Below, piece after piece: positions 27,956 to 39,524 of a DNA stretch of 64,000 nucleotides. Source of the stretch: Bombus terrestris (taxonomy: Eukaryota; Arthropoda; Insecta; Hymenoptera; Apidae); contig NC_063277.1 of the NCBI RefSeq assembly GCF_910591885.1, positions 14,012,001 to 14,076,000 on the forward strand, read 5' to 3'. How positions within the stretch are numbered: position 1 is the stretch's first letter; each line of letters begins with the position of its first letter. The notes beneath the pieces were generated by a model. It had not been told where the DNA came from. It made no database searches and saw nothing but the letters and a program-made list of their open reading frames with translations. The position numbers were made by a program, and so were the translations under genes.

Positions 27956-29585
27956 ATGTATCGAAGGATTGCTGTAATTCTTGTCCTTTGTTACCTGAGT
28001 TTCTCACCAACTTGTCAAGCCATCGATATCGATGATTGTGGTAAGTTTCGATTTCATTACTTTTAATTATGAATATTTTTCCCCGATAAGAAGTACAGTA
28101 TTGCGACAAAAGAAGAACGTAGAAGTTACAAACACTAGTATTTCTGTTTTTCGTAAATTAAAATAACATCTTGTTGATAACGTGCTGTATATAATTAGCT
28201 TTGTTGTGCTGTATCGGTTATCAGTAACATATAAAAAAGAACTGAAGGAAAACATGATCGTTATAACAAATCAATTGAATATACATTTCAATACTATTCG
28301 TCGATTACCTTATCAATATTATAAAGTATTTTATAAGTACAGAACAACAATTGAAATTGTCGTTTATTTTAATAATAAAACTATTTTTTCTGTAGCGATA
28401 TAGATACAGTATTTGAATAAATAATCAATAAACAAAACATACGCACACAATCATGATTGATAATCGATAAGATTTCTTTGTTTCGATCATTTTTATTATG
28501 AAGATAATTCAAATAAGTTCAGAAATCATGCCTTAGATATTTTATCATTTAAATTTCATGGTCCAAAACCGTGCTGATCTTGTGATATATTATAATTACA
28601 TTTCAGTTTCATTTTTATTCGCGTTAAGGACGATTTAATAAAACTGCAAGTTTAAGTCACTAACGGCAGTTTTCTTACAATTTAGAATTACCACAAATAA
28701 ATGTAAAATTATTTCATTTTAAGAAAACACACTTTACTGAATAGAATACCACTTAATTATCGGTTAAGTAGCATACAATTGATGTAATAATATATGATCG
28801 TAAAAATGGCGGAAATTCTTGTCTCAGAAATTCAAAGTCATGAGGCTACAACTTCTCTATAATTGTCAATGTGAAACTTTGTTTACATAAACGGTGTACA
28901 TATGACTAATCATAATAAATAAAACTATCAACATAGATTCGGATACGTGTATAAATATGAGCAAACGACTCTCGTTCAAAACAGTGTAAGAATATGTTAA
29001 TGAGATGATAACAATTATTGATAACACAATTTTCTTCATACAGGCTCGAAAGTGGGAAAATTTACGTCTGTAACTCTGGATTGTGATATGAATAAATCTG
29101 TATGTGATTTAATACCAAATACAAATGTAACAATTAATATCGATTTTACAATTGGTTAGTATATTCACATAAAATGTCTATTTCTTTTTGTCTGTTTGCT
29201 TCCAAACACAAAACAGTTAAAATATTAAACATAATTTTGCAGATAAAGATGTTTCAAAAGTTAGTGCAGTTGTGCATGGTATTGTGATGGATGTTCCTAT
29301 ACCTTTTCCATTGCCAAATGCAGATGCTTGTCAAGCTCCTGATTCTGGCATTAAATGTCCCTTAAAGAAGGGTGATGCCGCATTTCGCTATAAAAATACG
29401 TTACAGGTGCTAAAATCCTATCCAAAGGTACTACAGAGTTTATTAAGCTATATTTACTGTAAATACATTATTGGTCAATTCTATAAATCATTAAATTACA
29501 GGTCAGTGTTACTGTAAAGTGGCAACTCAAAGATGAGAACAATGAAGATATTATTTGCATATTAATTCCAGCACGAATCAAATAG
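27956..29585 (+). CDS. NPC2: NPC2-like ML-domain lipid-binding secreted protein
   Basis: NPC2 proteins bind sterols or other lipids in a beta-sandwich pocket. They act in lysosomal cholesterol export or, in expanded insect families, as secreted carriers of lipids and semiochemicals. Four exons are read: 27956-28040, 29044-29154, 29243-29427 and 29502-29585, with clean GT-AG borders, giving 154 residues. Residues 1-22 form a signal peptide (IAVILVLCYLSFSPTCQA). The mature part has six cysteines (28, 42, 49, 95, 104, 146), matching the three conserved NPC2 disulfides (1-6, 2-3, 4-5). VTVKWQLKDENNEDIICI is the characteristic C-terminal strand pair. Length is normal for the family. The first intron (about 1 kb) falls just after the first mature cysteine. 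The gene is convergent with STYX. Confidence 0.93.
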
Positions 29586-29642
29586 GTAATATTAATCCAG
29601 AATCTATTGTAATTCTAGTTTTAAAGAAAATATACACATTAC

Positions 29643-29754
29643 AAAAGTTGTATGAAATATATATAAAATATAAGAGTAAAACATTTAATTTTATGTGTTT
29701 TGTAATTTGAATTATCTTAATATACACGATAAAAAGAAGTTTCATACAACTTTT
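29643..29754. repeat. 15-bp inverted repeat in NPC2 3'UTR
   Basis: AAAAGTTGTATGAAA at 29643-29657 is the exact reverse complement of 29740-29754. The arms are separated by 82 bases. Sequence outside the arms shows only loose further complementarity. It could fold as a 3'UTR stem or be a remnant of a small inverted-repeat element. Confidence 0.75.
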
Positions 29755-29860
29755 ATTGAAATTAGAACATTGGCAACGTAAAAATATAATAACATATTGT
29801 AGCAACAAAAAGCAAATGTATATTTTTTAAATACATAATGTGCTACAAACTTAAATGCCA

Positions 29861-29870
29861 AATAAATAAA
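29861..29870 (+). terminator. Polyadenylation signals for NPC2
   Basis: Two overlapping AATAAA hexamers (29861-29866 and 29865-29870) lie about 280 bases past the NPC2 stop. They are the best-placed 3' end signals before the convergent STYX gene. Confidence 0.55.
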
Positions 29871-30162
29871 AAGTAAGGTTAGTAGTGGGGATTTATGTTA
29901 AGCAAATTGTTTAAAACCTGTGTGTTGTTATAAATTAGTTTAAAAAGAAAAATGTTTAAATCTGTAATATTTTGTTTGTCTAGATAAATAATTGTTTTAT
30001 CTAATACAAAGATAATCATATTGCAATAAATTTTTAATTTCTATGTATTATATTAGAAATTAAATAATATGACTCCTGATTTTATTAGATACCCATATGT
30101 TTAGGTATTTTTCAAAACGCGACGAAGTAAAAAAACGTTACTTTTGATGAAGCTTTTTTTTT

Positions 30163-30168
30163 TTTATT
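30163..30168 (-). terminator. Polyadenylation signal for STYX
   Basis: AATAAA on the minus strand lies 49 bases beyond the STYX stop codon, followed downstream by a long A/T homopolymer. Confidence 0.55.
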
Positions 30169-30216
30169 TAATTTAGAGTATGTCTTTTGGTAATTTTAGC
30201 ATTTACTAAAAAAGCA

Positions 30217-31485
30217 TCAACTGTCCATTCTATCACATTTATCCTCTGTTTTTTCAGTATCCATTTGATGGATAGTTCTTTTGATTCTTTGTGTCAATAA
30301 ATTATGTCTTGATGTTTGCTGTGCTTGATAGATTGGTTCATATTCTCTCAGTTGTGCCATGAAACCTTCATTAGGACTTATACAAAACCTTCTTTGTTGT
30401 ACAATCGCATATGCACGTCTAAAAAGATCATACTCTTTCAATAATTTTTTTAATATCAAAGACGAACAGAAAAAGAAAAATAGGAATTTACGTTTGGGAG
30501 AGTCCATATTTTTCCATAAGATATGCTAAAACTAATGCTGCAGATCTTGATATTCCAGCATTACCATGTACTAAAACTCGACCTCCAGAGTTTAAAGCTT
30601 CATCAATAAATGTTCTTACCTTGTGAAAATGTTGAATAATATTTTCTGTTGCTGTATCGGCAATATTCAAAACAAGATACCTGTGACATTGGTATGAATT
30701 ATTTTGACATATTAATCATTTCCAAAACAATTTTACTAATTAATTACTTATATTAAGTCATAAATGTTACATACTTAAATTTATCTGGAAAATTGGGCTT
30801 TATAAAATTTGCTTCTATGTCTTGCCTAACACATATTATATGTGTTATGCCAGATTGTAATAAAGATGGTAATTGTGATTTGATAGCTGCGCTATATGGC
30901 CCAAGATATAACCCAGGTACCACTTCCTAATGTAGAGTAACTATTAATTTAAACTATATATTTTTTATATATCTTTTGATAATATTTACACTTGATATAC
31001 CTGCATATCCCTTCTCATTGTATATGTCCATTCATTTGATTTTTCTGTTTTAGCATAAAAAGGTATGCTTGAAAATTCGTCAAATCCATCTTTATTGGCT
31101 TCCTATAAAATACTCTTTCTTCAGTCTCTTATAGTTAATTGTTATAGCTCACAACATATAAGGTATTGCAAGAAGGTAAGTTTATCAATAAATAAAAATC
31201 CAAACTACTACAAGCGAGATTTATTTTTAATAATAGTAACAGAAATGTCAAATGCAAAAATATAAACAAGAAATATACATAAAACACAACATAATCTCAA
31301 CATTAGCTTTACCAGCTCGCACAAAAAATGATAAAACATAAAAATGACAAAAGTTGCATATTTGAAAATATACAAGAAGAAAAAATGTCAGTAATAAATA
31401 ATATAACCTACAATTCAAAGAATGCATTTTTTTTAACAATTTAAAATCGATATTACAAGGCGTATACCTCATCCTGAGACAACAT
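30217..31485 (-). CDS. STYX: STYX-type pseudophosphatase (serine/threonine/tyrosine-interacting protein)
   Basis: STYX is a catalytically inactive dual-specificity phosphatase homologue that binds phosphoproteins and modulates MAPK signalling and F-box protein function. Five exons are read on the minus strand: 31485-31468, 31102-31001, 30926-30775, 30680-30492 and 30418-30217. All have GT-AG borders and matching phases, giving 220 residues, close to the vertebrate protein. The order of motifs is right: TYTMRRDMQEVVPGLYLGPY, then SLLQSGITHIICVRQ, YLVLNIADTATENI and VLVHGNAGISRSAALVLAYL, then RRFCISPNEGF. The phosphatase loop reads HGNAGISRS (residues 129-137), with Gly130 where active enzymes have the nucleophilic Cys, the defining STYX change. 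The start is the first ATG, with an in-frame TAA seven codons upstream. The first exon has only six codons. Confidence 0.95.
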
Positions 31486-34400
31486 AGCACTAATTTTGCT
31501 CACTTAAACGTGTAAAAATTTCGACTGTAGATTAGAAAAGAAGAAATATGATATGCTCTTTCCCGCGATCTCGATATTGTTTCCTGAAGCGGTGGCCATT
31601 TGTAATATAGTGAGCTACTAAGACGTCCTCTAGTGTAGAATATCCAAATTATATTACATTTCTATATCTCTTTTTACTGTTAGAAAATTTAAGAAGAATG
31701 TATTGCAAAGTAGTAGATGCTATACTATATAAAATAAGTTGCAAGTAAATAAAATAATCATTCTTTTGTCTTAAGAAAATCCAAAGAAATTATTTAGTTG
31801 ATGTTGATTGCCGGAAATAGAAAAATTAATTTTATCTACGCTTCTTTGTAAATGTTGAATTGTTGTATGATTTTGTAGGAATTAATTTTATACTAAATCT
31901 ATATAAAAATTTGTATATATTGTCTTATTATACTATTTAGGGAAAATTTAATGATACTTTCTAAAAATGGCGCAAGTTTGATTTTTAATAAAGTATTATT
32001 AATCATAATCTGTTTTTTTGTACGTTATAATACTATTAGTTATCTTATTCATCAGTTTATCATTTTTATATATTACAATTCTAACAATTATTGTAATATG
32101 AGATAAGCTTAGTACCGTTCTACAGGAACAAGTGCAATATGTGAGGAATTATTTTTTAATTTTAAGATATGTATTACGATAAGAGTTTGGAGGAAATTAG
32201 ATTAAAATCGCTTTAGAAATATCGCAACTACAATATCGTTAGCCGAATTGCGTAGCAGAAAGATTTCCCGTTCTACAAAGAAAAAGGAAACGGTATGCTT
32301 TCGGCCACGAACACGAGCTGGGCAACGCAATTTAGTTACGAACTGTTTAATACAAGATTTTACGAGGCACCGATTCCCTGTTGCGGTAACCTGCGCGTAT
32401 TTTCTTCCGGGACGTAATACAATTTTCTATAACTATCGCCACGCTTTCGCGATGAAAGTCTATGCATGTAGCGGCATCAGTTCGCAATTCTGTGTGCGTG
32501 CTTGATACGCGTTTTACCGGAACACTTGATAGATTTCATAGACGCGCCGGTGCCCGTGCTTCCGTGGAAAATAGCTATTTGCGCGAACTGTTACGTTAAC
32601 CAAGTGCGTAAATTTTGATCAGCAGATCTTCGCCTTTCGCAGTCTGACTGATCATTATTTCGTAACGCGCTGGTCATGAATTATAATTGATGTAACGAAT
32701 AGTAGTCGGTGACTATATACATGCTTTAATTTAATGTCTTGGGCCATTCTTACCATGAAATCGGAAGCGTTCAACATGATCATTGTCTCCCTATAAGATA
32801 TTACATTGCAGACTCATTCTATCGTAGATTCTTAAAACTTTAAGCATTAATTATGGCAATAAAATCTTTAAAAGATGGCTGTCAGAGTAAATTAGGGGTA
32901 ATTTTCGTAGGATGCAAATCCAATTGTTGGTTTTCTAATTTCTGTGACTATAAAACTGAACATTGACAGCGTTAAGCATGCAGAGTTGAAAGATGCTTGG
33001 AGTTGCTTGAATGCTTGGAAAGTTGATAGGATACACGAAGCAATTGCTCGAGGCGTTGATATAACGAAATATGTTAACGTAACATGAATTCCTTGGTTGC
33101 TCCTTTGTACATTGTAGTTTCTTGTAGATAATAAATTGCAGAGACAACTTGACCTTGATCTGTTGAAGAATGGTGCCATTCTACGGATATCTATCGTTTA
33201 TCGTTACAGCGCAGTGCGGAATTACGCTGGTAGAATTCACTTTGTTATGGTCACGCAACATTAGAAGATTTAATTGTCGATAAACTATAAATAGGAAAAA
33301 CAAATTATGTGCACAGGATAATAGTTTCCATAATATGGGAAGATATTGCGAAACATTAGGTGCTTAATTTCCCAAATAAGCAAATGCTGTTTTCCTTAAT
33401 ATACTTCACTGTTTCCATCGCTTTCCAGTCGAGAATTATGAAATTTATACAACTTTCGCCTTCGTTTCGTTCTATTTTTCAACGAAAAATTACGATGTTT
33501 CAGGCTATAATACTAGCATACGTTATACAAGTGAATTTCAAACTCTTTTTGGTCCAGAATCCAGAATCACAAGATACTTTAAAATATCTCTTCTCGCCTA
33601 ACATCACGTTACACTAAATAGGGGTTGTTAGATCTTTGCTCTCCTCGGCAACATGGTTGCCGCCACCGTGGTCCGTATAATTAAATAATTAAGCAGGCAA
33701 CTGCCGACGGCGTAGTCCTGCTGCATGGAAGTTTACTTTCTAAGCTTGTTGGCGTGTTGAGCGCTCGCAGATATGGGAATCCGTGTTGCCCTCAGGGCAT
33801 CAGCACCGAGATTGTTGCAATCACTAGCCATGGTTCGCGAATCTGGAGCACTAGGCATGCGTTGGACACACAGAACCATCGATCACCATGCGTAATAAAT
33901 TTGACTTCCCGATGGCGAGATGTCATTTATATTTTTCGTTTTCGTCATTCTTCCCTTTGAGATTAACTTTGGGTCATTTGCACGTGAACGCACCAAAAGA
34001 ATCCTAAAATTGTTTTCTCTCACAGAAATTTTCACACAACGAATAGTACCGATTCTCCATTTTTCTTTCTTGTGAGATACTCACACGGATCTATTGGTTC
34101 ACTCGGTACGTGCCCCCCTTCCTCCCCTCTCGAGGCTCTGTTCTATATAATTGCCTAGGAATGTAGAGAAATTAGGAATAATGTTTTGCTATTCCTTGAA
34201 TTCCGTTCAGTCTCAAGTTGCCCAATAATTATATTACTTTTCATGTCAATGAAACTGGGCAATTGTATTACTACGATTCTAATCGCGAATTTTCCTTGGT
34301 AGATATTCAATTTCATTATTATCAACTTGAAATAAATTATCTTTTCTCCTGTTTAATTCTTTCAATTCAAAGCTATTAGAACTCTATAAGCGACTTAACT

Positions 34401-37400
34401 GCTCCACCGTTTTTCTCGTCTATTCTAGGAAAAACAAGTCTTATTATTTCGAGAACCAATCCGGCAAGTCCTAATTGTCAGGTCACCCGGTACGTTGCCC
34501 CTTCGGCAATGTCCACTTTGCGAACGTCAAGAAACGCGATCACCGAAGCAACAAGAAATCACATTCTGCCATTCGTCGATCGGGAGCGATCGAGGTTCAC
34601 GAGGACAAATTCAGCAATCCACCGAGAAGAAAAATGCACCGAGGGAATGTATTAGAAACGACCACCTTAACTCTCAGTATTACGATCTATCCAACTGTTG
34701 CTATCGCGTCACGTATGCATCGTGTCATGATGATTTATCGCGTCCCGTTCTTCCGGTGAAAGAAGACAAGTATTTTCATAAGTATTTTCACTTTGTAGCA
34801 GATGCAACAGATTACCAATATTCGCTTACTCTTCCTGGCATAAGAAATTTGTTATCGTTTTCGTTATGTACACGATTAAATTGCGGAGAGTACCCAACAG
34901 TACAAATAATTTATTACAGACCCAAACATAGCCATGAAAGATTAACGCATTTATGTTTTATACGACGTGTTAACGATAATAAACTACGGTGTATTATTTA
35001 TTCGTAGACGTTAAGTGTACATTTAGCACATTTATAATCGAGCATGTACACAATTTGTCTCGTGCAAATCAATTTGTTAACGAGTCTCATGATATGATTT
35101 AAATTATATGTATATATATGCAACTTTTAGCTTATGCAAATTTCCCTAGGTTCCGATTTCAACGCGTTTCTCGGTCCGTCGTACGGTTATTGCTTATCGT
35201 TCGATTTCATCACTGCTCTCTAATTGTTGCAGCGAAGTTTAAAAAGCATTCACTTTGGCAAGAAGTTCCGAACAAATTGATATTTCACGTATTCAGGGGA
35301 GGAGAAGTTAGCACGAATTTCTATCGCTCGCCACGATCGAAGTATGATTCACCTTTTCCAATCGCCTCGTCCGGTGAGAACGTACAATTTAGAAAAAGCG
35401 TGCCGCGCACTGCGTTTTGTGTAACTTTGCTACTGAAGAAGAAAAGTTTAGATACGGTGTAAGAGCCCAAAGTCTTTTTGCCTTTTAAGCAGAGATGTCG
35501 AAGATTATAATTCGTTTTCTTAATTTAAAGAAACGTAACTACGGTTAATTACGTCGCATCAGTCGTTAATCATACGAGGGAATTAATTGAATAGAATACT
35601 AACAATGTAAACAGTGTAACTTGCTATACTACTCGCATTTTCTTAATAATCATCAATCTAACTTGTGCAACTTCTGTTGTGATTACGCCTTAAATTACAA
35701 TTCAGACGGTAAGATTAATAACCAGCGCAGCAATTTTTAAGTAAATAGATATAATCTGAACAGCAAACGTCTGAATCGCTTTAATTTCTCTGACTCATAA
35801 TCTGTAGCGGTCGAGCGAGTTTATCTGTAACAGAGTGGATTGCTTAATTCGTTGGCGCACGGAGCTTCCTCGATGGTTCGGTTTCCCCGTGTACCGGTGA
35901 CCGGCGTTGCTGAACCGCTAATCACGACGTTAGATCGTTTTTCGTGATTCGACTACAACACTATGGAAAACTTGAGACGTATTTCGGATTTCTGTCCGCT
36001 CGACGGAGCGTGAATTTTTTCGAGCAGGCGTTTCTTTTCGCGCTATTGTATGGCTCTACAAAGAAAAGAAAATTAATTAACGAATTACAATTAAGTTTTT
36101 GTAAATGGAAGACTTACTTGGAGACAATTGGTATCTTATACGCCGATTTAGTTTGCAGATAATTTTAGAATTCTGGAGGACATCGACTGAGTAAACGAAG
36201 TCTCTAATAAAACGTAACTGCATAAACGATCGTGTTACGATAGTCTGGCTCATTAGCAAGTAATTGAGCTCGATCCACTCGATCTGCACTAGTGGTATAT
36301 TCATTTTCGATGTGGTGTTGCTCATGGCATAGCCTTTGTAAACCAGAAAAAGCTGTTACTTAATTTCCCTTTGAAATAGATCAGGAAACGAAGCATAACG
36401 ATGCCTTCAATCATTCAGAGAATTTATCATGGGAATTGATACATTTATCTAAGTCCTAGATCCAATACAAATTCTCAATATTTCCTAATGATATTCAAGT
36501 TTGATAGAAATCGAACAGAGAAAATGGCGAGATGTACGTTGGAGAAATTTTTTGGAAAATACGAAAGAGAAGAGATATAAATAAAATAATCATTGTTCTT
36601 GCAAAGTTTTCAAGCTTGATATTGATATATTGATATTATACGTTCATGGAACCATAAACCACAGCGTCCAAATGCTTCATCTTTAGTCAAAATTAAATCG
36701 GGACAGTCGCCAAAAGATAACGGGTATCGTTAAACTTTCCAGATTCTCTAAGCGCTTCTGCGAGCACGCTAACGTCCGTGCAGGGTTGTCTTTAGTCTCT
36801 GCAGCGGCACACGTTCAGAAACAACGAATGTAATACGCAGAAATTGCGTAAAAGTTCGACTGGCGACTGGTAGACGGTCGGCCGTTCCCGCGTGATTGCC
36901 AATCGATCGAAAAAAAATATTTTCCAGGGACGATTAGCGTACGGAAACTTAGACAGATTCACACAGAAACTCGTATCCCAACACGAAACATATTTAACGA
37001 AGTATACCCCTGTTAGCCGGTGATTTTATTCTACGAATACTTTGTTGCACTTTATACCTGAGTAGATGTTGCATTTCATGTTTAACTAAGTTGTTTCTGG
37101 CCAGGCTTTGATTCGTTTATCTTAAATTAACACAGTTTATATTCAATGCGCCAATCTGCTAACAATAAATGAAGCCTGAGAATCGTGTCTTATTCCTGAG
37201 TAACGCACGCCTTATTGCGAGCAAAAGATTGGAAAACTTCATTATCAATGTATTCGAGACGTAATAATTGCTGTTACGAGCAATCCGTTCCGGCTGGCTT
37301 TTTGTTTAAAAATCTTTTTTCTCTGTAACAATCAAAATCATTCACTTTAATAGCTTAAATTATTCCTTTTTTTTCTTCTTCTTCTTAAATGTTCATCGTT

Positions 37401-39452
37401 ATCGTAAGAAACGTTTAGTCGAGTTGGAATTCTGTCGGGAATCTTCAGTGATCAACGCACGGGTCAAAACGTTTTCCAGCTTGGCGAAAGATTGCCCAAC
37501 TGTCCAGCGCACTCCCATCTAAAGGGCGGCCAGTTTTCTCGATAAGGAAATCGAGCAGGCCAAAGGTATTGAGAAAAGTCGCTTTAGAGAAACCATGCCA
37601 AGGTGGAAACTTCGTGAAACGTTGCAACCTTCGTGTCTGAAGATCACATAGGAGAATGTTCGCGAGTTTTAAGGTTGACATCTTCGGTAAAATAGATGTG
37701 GTTTAGCTTTTTGTCCATCGTTTCGAAAATACATCAGATCGATAGAATGACGAGTATATATTGTGGTAGTATAACATAGAAAATAAGTAAGAGATCTTAA
37801 GTTACGAAAGAAATGGTGGGGGAGGGGGGTCTTTTTACTTCGAGAAAGATGAAGGATTCAGCATAAAATGTTAATGGATCATTTTTTCTTAGAATAGATA
37901 CAATTTAAACAATATAAACGCACAACCAAGAACTAGATGCATTTACGACTTTACTTGGACTCCAGTGGCTTGTTACGTTACAGAAAGTTGGCGTTTACAC
38001 CGCTTACGAAATTGGCGAGTCGTAAAATCCAACCTATTAGCGACGCGAGGAATAATTGGGATAAATAGGGTGGGAGAGATGAAAATTGAAACAGAATTTT
38101 ACTTTGTCTCGCTGCCCATATTATTTCCAGTTACAATTGCATAATATTCTGTCGATCAAAAAGGTATAGAAAGAATTTCGCTTTGCCGTAATAGTAGATC
38201 GATTTAGCAATAGTAACGATTCTCTTCTTTCCACGATTTTATATTAATATTCGATCGTAACGCTTGATACCTGCGATCAAGAATAGATTCAAATTTTAAA
38301 ATGCTTTAGTCTTTTACTATTTTATGTATCGTACAAAGTTGCGTCATCGCGCCTTACATTGTTTGTATGCGCCAATACAGGCATCACAGAATTATGATCA
38401 ATGACTAATTGTTGCTTACTCAACTTTACAACACTGAGCACTTCGATTTTCTTTTTCGTGGCCGAATTTAATTCAGCGTGGCGTGTTAGAAAAACACGTG
38501 ACAGAATTTAACTTTGCGTTGGTATGTCTGCTATAAACTAAGAACGATAAAACGACTATGCACCTTCTCGTTTTTCCGATTCATCTTAAATCTTTTCCAT
38601 CGATGGCGTACATATAATGATTTTTTACTTGACCCAACTGAGTTTTTCGTGAAAACAACGTAATGCTGAGCAGTGAAACCATAAAGCCACTGTTGCTTTC
38701 TTGCGACAACTATCACATTGTTAGGTACCGATAATAAATTCATATCGTTGGAAGGTATCGAAGCACGTCGATGAGGAGAATGAATGTGCGAGGAAGAGGT
38801 AAAATTTTAGCGGAAAATTTCATAAAGTACTCGACGAAGCCTGGTTGTAATTCGTGTTACGTCATTTTAGCCGGAAGTCGTGCTTAATTTTTCGTTGTGC
38901 AATTCTGTCTATCGCCATCGCTGTTTCGAGATGATTGACATGACATTGTAATATGTACACACATGATATGGCGAAACTCTATCAAGATTTAAAAGATGAC
39001 AATATAAATTATTACGTTTCTTTTTCTATAAATATTCCCTTCAAAGTATATAGATAAGTAACGCAGGATGACTAATTAATAAATTGAAGAAATGATAATT
39101 CATAATCGTAGAAGGGCAGCTATACGAAATCACGATGAGTGTTTCGCATGATCTAAGATCTCGTTTTTTTCTCTCCATCGACTAATGTACGTACCGTCGT
39201 TCTACAGCGAATCAGGTCAATCTTACGTGGACATTTCGATTTTTTCCAAAAGCTTTCTTCTAGTAAGGACACGGAATTAAAATCTTCTAGGGTGTCATCG
39301 CAGTTGACGGAAGTGGAACGTATCTGCGATCAGTGGAGCACCGAATAAGGGGTCTGAAAGGGTCGATCGCTATTGGTGAAAGGGGTCTGTATGCAATGCA
39401 ATCGTTGTACCCCCGCCTCATCTTAGTTCCCTGGGCCTGGGCAGGGCACCGC
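31486..39452. other. Large intergenic interval, no gene recognised
   Basis: This is nearly 8 kb between the divergent starts of STYX (minus) and the secreted protein at 39.5 kb (plus). I found no exon chain or family motif. The longest open frame (34495-35007, 170 codons) has no recognisable content and no ATG start. STYX control elements are expected near 31.5-31.7 kb. The minus strand there has a YY1-like AAATGGCCACC and no TATA box, as is usual for housekeeping promoters. GC-richer patches occur near 32.3-32.6, 33.6-33.9 and 34.5-34.7 kb. Confidence 0.45.
39347..39389 (+). promoter_or_regulatory. Direct repeat AAGGGGTCTG in upstream promoter
   Basis: AAGGGGTCTG occurs exactly at 39347-39356 and 39380-39389, about 65-105 bases upstream of the TATA box of the 39.5-kb gene, with a related AAAGGGTCG between them. 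These resemble nuclear-receptor half sites (compare FTZ-F1/HR-type AAGGTC). That assignment is inference. Confidence 0.4.
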
Positions 39453-39481
39453 TATAAAAGCATACCGCGTCGCCCCTCAGA
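39453..39481 (+). promoter_or_regulatory. TATA box and initiator of the 39.5-kb secreted protein gene
   Basis: TATAAAAG begins at 39453 and a TCAGAT initiator-like motif lies at 39477-39482, giving a predicted start at about A39479, 26 bases downstream. The 5'UTR would then be about 46 bases. Confidence 0.7.
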
Positions 39482-39524
39482 TACGTAGTGTTTCCCGTGT
39501 ACTGCACAAGAAAAATCGCCTACA

